Shown one piece after another: positions 57,956 to 64,000 of a stretch of DNA of 64,000 nt. A program made the translations under genes and the position numbers. The first letter of the stretch is position 1; every line of letters starts with the position of its first letter. Source of the stretch: JAKQDH01 sp029558835 (lineage in GTDB: Bacteria; Planctomycetota; Phycisphaerae; UBA1845); contig DAOQSN010000012.1 in assembly GCA_035356615.1 (NCBI GenBank), forward strand, positions 49,576-113,575. The letters are read 5' to 3'. The notes beneath the pieces were generated by a model. The model was given only the letters and a program-made list of their open reading frames with translations, searched no databases and was not told where the DNA came from.

Positions 57956-59665
57956 CTACTCGTTGATGCCCAGCAGCTCCACCTCGAAGATCAGCGTGGA
58001 GTTGGCCGGAATGCCGGGGCGTTCCTGAGCGCCGTAGGCCAGGTCGGGCGGAATCTCCAGGCGACGCTTGCCGCCGACTTTCATGGAGCCGAGGCCCTCG
58101 GTCCAGCCCTTGATGACGCGGTCGAGGCGGAAGCGAACGGGCTCGCCGCGCTCGACGGAGCTGTCGAACACAGTCCCATCCGCGAGCCACCCGACGTAGT
58201 GGACCGACACGGTGTCCGTCGGCTGCGGTGACGCACCCTCGCCGACCTTGATGTCCCACTGCTTCAGCCCGGACGGGAACGTCACGACCTCGATTCCCTC
58301 AACGGGAGTCGGTTTGGGTACCGGCTTGGCTTCCAGCAACTCGGTCTCCAGGATGAACGTTGCGTTGGGCGGAACGCGCGGCGGGCGACCCTGCTCCCCG
58401 AACGCGAGCGCAGGCGGGACCTCCATGCGCCGCTTGCCGCCGACCTTCATGCCCTCCATCGCTTCATTCCAGCCCTTCAAGGGCAACTGTCCCAGACGCC
58501 ACGTCACCGGCTCGCCCTGCTGCACCGAGCTGTGGAACAGCGTCCCGTCGCTCAGCCAGGCGCTGAAATGGAGGGTGACCATGGCATGTGGGTCAACCGC
58601 GGGACCTTCGCCGGCCTTCAGGTCCCAGTACTTCAAGCCGGATTCCTTGACCACCGGCTCGATACCTTCCACGGAGGCCTGCTTCGGCGGTTGCTCGACC
58701 TTCACGAGTTCCACCTCGTAGATCAACGTCGCATTCGGCGGAACGCGCTGGGGAATTCCCTCCTCCCCATAGCCCAGCGCCGGCGGTACATCGAGGCGCC
58801 GCTTCCCGCCCGGCTTCATCGTCTGCACGCCTTCCTTCCAGCCGGCAACGGGCAATTCGTCCACTGGGAAACGCAGTGCATCTCCACGCTCGGCCGAGCT
58901 GTCCAACAGGGTGCCGTCCTCCAACCACAGCGAGTAATGGAGCGTGACGATCGCCCCGTGCAGCGGCTCCTCGCCCTCACCTGCCTTGAGGTCGTAGTAC
59001 TTCAGACCCGACGGTGTCACCACCGGCTCGATGCCTTCCACCTTGGGCGGCAGCGGCGGCTGCTCCACGCCGAGTAGCTCAACATCGAAAAGCAGGTCGG
59101 AATTGGCGGGTATGCCGGGCCGCCCGCGCTCACCATACGCCAGGGCCGCGGGGATGTGCAACTGCCGCTTGCCGCCGACCCGCATGGACAGGATGCCTTC
59201 GGTCCAGCCGGCGACCACCTGGTCCAGCCGGAACTTGCTGGGTTCGTCCCGCTCGCGCGAGTTGTCAAACACCTTGCCGCTGGTCAGCCAGCCCGTGTAG
59301 TGCACCGTAACGGTGGCACGCTTGTTGTACGGCTGCTCGCCGTCGCCCACCTTGATATCGTAGTACTTCAGACCCGATTCGGTCGTCACGGGAGTGAGCC
59401 CCTCAACAGACGAAGGCGTCGGCTGGGGCTTCTCCTCCGGTTGCGGCTGCTCCCCGGGTTTCGCCTCGGCCTTAGGCGCCGGAGTGGGAGGCGCCTGCGG
59501 AGGTGTCGGCGGCGTCTTGGGGGGCTCGGTCGCGGCGCCGGGCTGGGCCGGCTGCGCCGGCGGGGCTTGCCCCGCGGCCGTCATCGGCAGCAGCAGCACG
59601 ACCGCCAACACCACGCAGGTAACGGTCACGCCCAGCACACCGCACATAGTCCGCACAGTACTCAT
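57956..59665 (-). CDS. Secreted protein with four FKBP-type peptidyl-prolyl isomerase domains
   Basis: A 569-residue exported protein. The signal peptide (CGVLGVTVTCVVLAVVLLLP) ends near TAAGQA. A Pro/Gln-rich linker to about residue 90 follows, then four FKBP domains at about 97-200, 218-322, 340-444 and 462-569. Domains 1 and 4 keep the usual active-site phrases (HYTGWLTSGKVFDNS, HYVGWLADGTVFDSS, GWTEG, IPANS). Domain 2 has HYSLWL and domain 3 has HFSAWL with FHSS, where the Asp of FDSS is replaced by His, so the middle two may be weak isomerases. ATG 59665 has AAAGG upstream. Secreted prolyl isomerases help periplasmic folding; four in one chain is rare. Stop at 57956. Confidence 0.92.
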   Translation of the reverse strand: MSTVRTMCGVLGVTVTCVVLAVVLLLPMTAAGQAPPAQPAQPGAATEPPKTPPTPPQAPPTPAPKAEAKPGEQPQPEEKPQPTPSSVEGLTPVTTESGLKYYDIKVGDGEQPYNKRATVTVHYTGWLTSGKVFDNSRERDEPSKFRLDQVVAGWTEGILSMRVGGKRQLHIPAALAYGERGRPGIPANSDLLFDVELLGVEQPPLPPKVEGIEPVVTPSGLKYYDLKAGEGEEPLHGAIVTLHYSLWLEDGTLLDSSAERGDALRFPVDELPVAGWKEGVQTMKPGGKRRLDVPPALGYGEEGIPQRVPPNATLIYEVELVKVEQPPKQASVEGIEPVVKESGLKYWDLKAGEGPAVDPHAMVTLHFSAWLSDGTLFHSSVQQGEPVTWRLGQLPLKGWNEAMEGMKVGGKRRMEVPPALAFGEQGRPPRVPPNATFILETELLEAKPVPKPTPVEGIEVVTFPSGLKQWDIKVGEGASPQPTDTVSVHYVGWLADGTVFDSSVERGEPVRFRLDRVIKGWTEGLGSMKVGGKRRLEIPPDLAYGAQERPGIPANSTLIFEVELLGINE

Positions 59666-59823
59666 GTAAGTTGCCTTTGTGAAAGAAACTCTACGTATCG
59701 CTGCAAGACCAAGTCGTCGCGCTCGCGACAACCGTGTCCCTCTCCCTGTCACCCTGGGAATGCTCGTTGCCCACGGCGCCGCTTCTGCGCGCCGATTCCC
59801 CTTACCCCCGGGTCGTGCTCGTC

Positions 59824-60483
59824 CTATCGCAGCCCCGATGCCTTCGACGGCGCGAACCACCGCCCCAAGTCGTTCACGACCCGCCACACCCGTCGTGGAT
59901 CGCGCGTGGCTGCAAACCGCGCCGACATCTCCAGACGCCCACCCGCCGCTTCCGCGTCCCCTTCCGCCACGGCCGCCAAGACGGCCTGATCGACAACACC
60001 GTTCAGGGCCTTGCCCGAGCCGGCCTCGTCGAAGAACACCGAGCCCGCCCCCCGCCACCTGAACACTCCGTCAGCCGTGCGGACCTGGTAGAACACCTGC
60101 CCGTTGATCTGGGTCGCGTCCGCTACCGTGCGCCCCGGGCGCGGACGCCACACGCTCTGAACCCAGATCACCTGCTCAATGGCGTGCTCCGGCCCCGGCT
60201 GCCTCTCGTCCGTCTTCTGCAGAACGAGATGCAGGTTGCCATGATCGTCCAGGTCGTAGTACGCAACGGGGAACGTCTCCCGGTAGCGGACCGGCTCCGC
60301 CGGGTCGCGGCAGTCCAGCAGTTGCACGGTGTTGGTGGCCGCCGGCAGGCAACCCGTGCCGCACGCTGCCAGCACTGCCATCGCCCACCCCGTGTTCGAT
60401 CGGGCGACCCCAGCCAGCAGCCCGACACCCTGGCCCCGGTCCCCCTTGCCCGGCAGGGCGTCCCTCTTCCACCGGGTAATCAT
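59824..60483 (-). CDS. Probable lipoprotein of unknown function
   Basis: A 219-residue protein from ATG 60483 (MITRWKRDALPGKGDRG). A hydrophobic stretch (WAMAVLAACGTGCLPAAT) about 35 residues in has two Cys that could be lipobox sites (LAAC or GTGC). The rest is a mixed beta region: VQLLDCRDPAEPVRYRETFP, VAYYDLDDHGNLHLVLQKTD, RTVADATQINGQVFYQVRTA and GVFRWRGAGSVFFDEAGSGK. The placement of the signal segment is unusual for a lipoprotein, so a nearer internal start (60381) is possible. No family was recognised. It lies about 160 bases upstream of the FKBP gene on the same strand. Confidence 0.55.
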   Translation of the reverse strand: MITRWKRDALPGKGDRGQGVGLLAGVARSNTGWAMAVLAACGTGCLPAATNTVQLLDCRDPAEPVRYRETFPVAYYDLDDHGNLHLVLQKTDERQPGPEHAIEQVIWVQSVWRPRPGRTVADATQINGQVFYQVRTADGVFRWRGAGSVFFDEAGSGKALNGVVDQAVLAAVAEGDAEAAGGRLEMSARFAATRDPRRVWRVVNDLGRWFAPSKASGLR

Positions 60484-60891
60484 TGCCTCACCATAACCAC
60501 CGTCCCCCCCACCGTCAAACTCCGTCCGAGCCCGTGTGGAAACGAGGGGCGCCATCCGAGCCCGAGCGGGAGCGAGGGGCCATTGGAGATCGCCAGATCA
60601 AGCCCCTCACTTCCGTTCGGGCTCCGTCCCGGTGCCCCCAGCCCCGGAGTGCTTTGCGTGCCGCTCGGTTCCAGTCGCACTGATCTCGCCCGGGCGGGTC
60701 GCTTTTCCCGGTTTTGTGCTTGACGCCCCCCCCCCCCCCGACGCGGTGCCTTGAATTCTGGACATGTCGGTCGGGGGTCAGGGTGCCGCGTCCACCCCGG
60801 TTGTGGGCGCGGGGCGGTAGGTCAAACGGGCCTTCGGCGCGAACCGCGTCGTTCTCGCCGTCGGTCCCATTACCACATCGGAGGATCCCCA
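60484..60891. other. Divergent intergenic region with short repeats and a C homopolymer
   Basis: No gene. It contains two copies of a TCCGAGCCCG...AGCGAGGGGC unit (about 60526-60583) and a run of 14 C (60726-60739). GAGGATC at 60881 is the ribosome-binding site for the next gene. Confidence 0.7.
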
Positions 60892-61296
60892 ATGACACGC
60901 AAACATTGGATCGTGGGAGTTCTCATCTTCGCCAGCGTAGGGGCTGTGTGCCTTGGCGCCCTGTACACCTGGACCGGCGGCGGACAGGATGACAACTGGG
61001 ACACGTCCGCAAACTGGTCCACGTATGGACAACGCCCGTATCCGTCCACCACGAGCGACGACGCCGTGTTCCCCTATGACCAGAACGGTTGGGCCGTCAA
61101 CCTGACCACGGAGCAGATTGACGACCTCAGCATCAGCGCCGACACCGAGTTTCAAGCCGGTGGCGGCGGCGGTGGTGGCTGGGTGACCCTGACGGCCGAC
61201 ACCGTCACCATCTCCGGCACTTCGCCCGCCGGTGGGCACGAAGTTGTCGTGACTCTGTTCGAGAATGCCCGCATCACGACGGTTCCCACGCCGTAG
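60892..61296 (+). CDS. Short secreted protein with a TWTGGG-NW domain start
   Basis: A 134-residue protein. ATG 60892 has GAGG seven bases upstream. A signal peptide (HWIVGVLIFASVGAVCLGAL) is followed at once by YTWTGGGQDDNWDTSANWST, a phrase typical of the start of autotransporter- or planctomycete-type beta-helix proteins, and a Gly-rich stretch with WVTLTADTVTISG. It stops at TAG 61294-61296. The beta-helix is short compared with typical family members, so it may be the start of a longer gene cut short. The frame is the same as that of the disrupted gene just downstream, but the latter has its own start and signal. Confidence 0.6.
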   Translation: MTRKHWIVGVLIFASVGAVCLGALYTWTGGGQDDNWDTSANWSTYGQRPYPSTTSDDAVFPYDQNGWAVNLTTEQIDDLSISADTEFQAGGGGGGGWVTLTADTVTISGTSPAGGHEVVVTLFENARITTVPTP

Positions 61297-61407
61297 ATGC
61301 CGGCCGGGCCCGGTGAACGTCAAGTTGGGGTGGGAACCGGTGCATGCAGTTCCCGCGCTCCGGAGGACGAGACTCGCAATACTCATCTGCAGCAGAGGAT
61401 AAACATC

Positions 61408-62412
61408 GTGGCAAGACGAATCGGCGTCATCGTTACCGTCCCGATCTTTGTGCTTCTCGCGGCCGTGCCCGCCGGCGCGACCGACTACGTGTTCCGTCCA
61501 CCCGACTACGCCCAGACCGGTGCGTGGCACATCAACGACAACTGGGTGCCCCCAGGGCACCCTGAGGCCGGCGATACGGCAACGATCGGCCCGCTGCTGG
61601 ACGGAAATCAGAACGTCTACTACCCCCGCTGCTACGTGCGCTTCGAGGAGTCAATTCGCGACGTGGCGGTCTACGGCGCGGGCGGGGGTGGGTGACTGGG
61701 GTCCCGGATCCTGATTTGCCAGTCTGGCAAACTGACCGTCCACCACGCGGCCACCATCGACGATGGAGCGTCCATTGTCTTCTATTACTGCCCCATCCAG
61801 GGTGACCCCCGCACGGACTGCGGCTCGGGGGAGCTGAGCGTCGCCCATGACGCGACCATCAGCGGCAACGGGGGACAGATCTTGGGCGCCCCGAACTCCG
61901 GGCTCCCCGAGGTGTGCACCGAGGGGCTCAACCCCGGGATCATCAGCAGCGGGAACGATGGCGGGCTGCCGGCGGTCCTCACCCTTCAGAGTACCGGACA
62001 GAACCTCCTGCACGTGCACGGGCACATCGACCTCCGAGCAAAGACGGTCAACAACGCTCTCGTCGGCGTGAACAACGTGCTGGGAGCCAGCGTCGAGCAT
62101 GCCATGAAGCTCTCCACCTGGCCCTAGTCGGGCAGCGGGGAGTGGTATTCCAACGACGGGCGCCTGGAGGTCCTGGTGCCGGTGAGCGGGAGCGCCAAGT
62201 GGCGTATCAGTGGGGACAGCTCCGAGGCGCTGATCTGGATCAATGCCGAGTGCACGGACTTAAGCGGCAATGTCGAGTTGACGCAGGGGACGCTCGACGT
62301 GGACCAGAACTTCTGCACCTCGGGCAACCTGACCTTCGACGGACGGTCGACGGGAACACGCATCGCCGTGGCTTCCCTGCGCTCAGCCCAGTTCGGGGGG
62401 ACGTGCCCATAG
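61408..62412 (+). pseudogene. Secreted beta-helix-like protein gene broken by two in-frame stop codons
   Basis: A single frame runs 335 codons from GTG 61408 (GAGGA upstream) to TAG 62410-62412, with TGA at 61693-61695 and TAG at 62125-62127 inside. No frameshift is needed: protein-like sequence continues on both sides in the same frame. It begins with a signal peptide (RRIGVIVTVPIFVLLAAVPA), then ATDYVFRPPDYAQ and AWHINDNWVPPGHPEAGDTA. After the TGA it continues RILICQSGKLTVHHAATIDD and LSVAHDATISGNGGQILGAP. After the TAG it reads GEWYSNDGRLEVLVPVSGSA and LIWINAECTDLSGNVELTQG. The TGA follows GGGG and may replace a Trp codon (TGG). It is either a decayed gene or a case of readthrough. Confidence 0.7.
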
Positions 62413-62536
62413 CGGGGAAACACGCAGCACGCCCCCGGACGACCGAGAAAACGCCTCCGGGCACTCGTTCGCAAGACGTCCGCGGCGGACAGGCGTGTTG
62501 CCGCCAACTTGTCGGGACACTCAGTGAGGTGGTAGA

Positions 62537-63973
62537 ATGAAGGCGCAACCCAGCGGGAGGATCTGGTACATGTTCGTTTCCGCCTTGCTCCGCGCGCGCC
62601 AACGCGAGCGCGCCACCGTTGCTTGCACTCGATGGGCCGCATGGAGGCTCCTGCTCACCATGCTATCGGGCGCCTGGCTTACGCTGCCGAGCATGACACA
62701 GGGGGCGGTGCAAGTTCCACGGGGATTCGAGATTGTTCAACTCACCAGCGACAGCAACGAAGACCGATATGTGCAAATGAACAACTGCGGCGAGGTCGTG
62801 CACAGCCACTACCTTCTCCCCGCCGGCGCCGGGCGCGCCATCTTCTGCCACGACAACGGCAGGGTTATCCGCGTCACGCCTGATGCATCATACAACTACA
62901 CATGTGATGTAAATGATGCGGGGGTAATCGTGTGGAGCGGTTGCCCTTCGCTCGGCGCCACGCGACACATCTACTTGTACGAGAATGGGTTGATCGCACA
63001 ACTGACAGACGGCATGTTTGACGACCGAGAGCCGTGCATCAACGCCGTGGGACACGTAGGTTGGTACCGCTGGTTCCAGGATGGATGTGACTACAGCCGC
63101 GCGGAAGTCTTCTTCAGCGACGGACAGGCCGTGGAGCAGATCAGCAATAACGGGCTCTCCAATCAAAGCGTCTGCATCAACGACCTCGACGAGCTCGCTT
63201 GGACCCGCTACAACGATTGCGTCAACCCGTGGGTGTCCGACATTCTTCTGTATCGCGATGGGCTGATCTCTGTGCTCCCCGCACCAGAGCCCCCGGCGGA
63301 GCCCCAGATTCCCGGCATCAACAACCTCGGGCACGTGATCTGGGGCAGCTCTGCGGGGATCGAGCTGTGGGCGGATGAGTCCACGACGCTCATCACACCG
63401 TGGGGGCGCAACCCGGCCATCAACAACCACGGTGACATCCTGTTCATTCGCTGGCACGATGACACCAGCACGTGGCAGACGTGGGCGTATCTCAACGGCG
63501 TCTTCTATCAGCTTTCCGATGACCCCTTCTGGAGCACCGACGGCGACATCAACGACTACGGCGAGATGGCCTGGGAAATGGGGCCCTGGGAGCAGCGCGA
63601 CGTCCGGATGCTGCGGCGGATTCGCAATGGCGATACGGACTTCGATCTCGACGTGGATGTGGACGATTACGCATCCTGGCCGGACTGTCTGACCGGGCCC
63701 GTCGAGACCGACAGGCTCTGCGACTGTCGCTTCCTGGACATGCAGCACGACCGCGATGTGGACTTAGCCGACTTCGCGCTGTTCCAGAACGCGATGGGCA
63801 CCGTGGTGACCATTGACGATCACAACTGTTGCGAAGTCCACTACGATCCGGGCTGCACCCACCCGGACATCATGGCCTGCGTCTGCGCCGAGCTGCCGGA
63901 ATGCTGCCAGACCACCTGGACCGCCGCCTGCGCGGCCGCCGTCAGCAGCCTCGGTTGCGGCGAGTGTCCGTAG
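62537..63973 (+). CDS. Secreted protein with repeated beta units, dockerin-like segment and Cys-rich tail
   Basis: A 478-residue protein from ATG 62537 with TGAGGTGG upstream. A signal segment (WRLLLTMLSGAWLTLPSMTQ) precedes repeats with N-x-x-G-x-V-x-W phrases (VNDAGVIVWSG, CINAVGHVGWYRWFQ, GINNLGHVIWGSSAG, INNHGDILFIRW, INDYGEMAWEMG). These resemble HAF-type or beta-propeller repeats. A dockerin-like calcium segment follows (GDTDFDLDVDVDDYASWPDC, DRDVDLADFALFQNAMG). The last ~50 residues are Cys-rich (NCCEVHYDPGCTHPDIMAC, CQTTWTAACAAAVSSLGCG). These traits recur in secreted planctomycete proteins. No enzyme motif is seen. The gene ends 28 bases before the window edge. Confidence 0.78.
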   Translation: MKAQPSGRIWYMFVSALLRARQRERATVACTRWAAWRLLLTMLSGAWLTLPSMTQGAVQVPRGFEIVQLTSDSNEDRYVQMNNCGEVVHSHYLLPAGAGRAIFCHDNGRVIRVTPDASYNYTCDVNDAGVIVWSGCPSLGATRHIYLYENGLIAQLTDGMFDDREPCINAVGHVGWYRWFQDGCDYSRAEVFFSDGQAVEQISNNGLSNQSVCINDLDELAWTRYNDCVNPWVSDILLYRDGLISVLPAPEPPAEPQIPGINNLGHVIWGSSAGIELWADESTTLITPWGRNPAINNHGDILFIRWHDDTSTWQTWAYLNGVFYQLSDDPFWSTDGDINDYGEMAWEMGPWEQRDVRMLRRIRNGDTDFDLDVDVDDYASWPDCLTGPVETDRLCDCRFLDMQHDRDVDLADFALFQNAMGTVVTIDDHNCCEVHYDPGCTHPDIMACVCAELPECCQTTWTAACAAAVSSLGCGECP

Positions 63974-64000
63974 GAAGCGGTCAGCTACAAGCTATAACCT

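Noticed and set aside
1..64000. tRNA, rRNA or tmRNA genes
   Set aside because: None was recognised by eye on either strand; a covariance-model scan would be needed to exclude them.

Overview
The window is high-GC DNA from a Gram-negative bacterium, most likely a planctomycete (Planctomycetota, perhaps Phycisphaerae or a relative). The evidence is indirect but consistent. There are large secreted Cys-rich proteins with dockerin-like tails, a pseudopilin-like H/DG tail on a secreted protein, a sigma factor paired with a Ser/Thr kinase, DUF1573 and DUF3857 proteins, lipopolysaccharide-type genes (lptF/lptG-like, heptosyltransferase-like, HldE-like), and heavily repeat-loaded intergenic DNA. No rRNA, tRNA, CRISPR array, transposase or phage gene was recognised.

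Layout. 1-2.8 kb: dnaJ (5' truncated), grpE, an FmdB-type zinc ribbon protein and yacG. 3.3-7.6 kb: a secreted protein with a pseudopilin-like tail, then on the minus strand a sigma factor and a kinase overlapping by 4 bp. 7.8-10 kb: rplM-rpsI (minus) and an AIM24/TIGR00266 protein with a GYF-like N-terminus. 10.4-13.6 kb: a 1075-residue secreted dockerin protein with a clear terminator. 14.6-22.6 kb: envelope genes (an HldE-like fusion with inverted domain order, two LptF/LptG permeases, DUF2062, a GT9 glycosyltransferase) and bpt. 22.8-27 kb: two secreted DUF3857/transglutaminase-like proteins, one with the catalytic Cys and one without. 27.8-35.9 kb: DUF554, a glycosyltransferase-like protein, a small membrane protein, a DUF1573 protein and a ~1000-residue secreted protein. 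36-42 kb: nadB, a possible BECR-nuclease/DUF2283 pair, a monooxygenase-like protein, dtd, a WYL regulator and a xylose-isomerase-like TIM barrel. 42.8-47 kb: two small anchored proteins and a pair of CydA-like membrane proteins, each with its own c-type heme motif. 47-52 kb: wecB, pgpA, a DUF1573-thioredoxin protein and smpB. 52-56 kb: an ECF sigma factor, a ZAS anti-sigma protein and a PDZ protein. 56-64 kb: hutH, a four-domain FKBP protein, a lipoprotein-like protein, and secreted proteins including a reading frame broken by two in-frame stop codons.

The strongest leads are the paired heme-c/bd-like membrane proteins at 44-47 kb, the 61.4-62.4 kb frame with two different in-frame stops, and several families of intergenic palindromic repeats. 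One repeat family (at 2.9, 18.8, 26.8 and 39.1 kb, with weaker relatives at 41.1 and 43.8 kb) lies within or next to the 5' ends of genes. Another (28.8 and 39.7 kb) supplies the last codons of two unrelated proteins. All functional calls come from reading motifs; no database search was possible.
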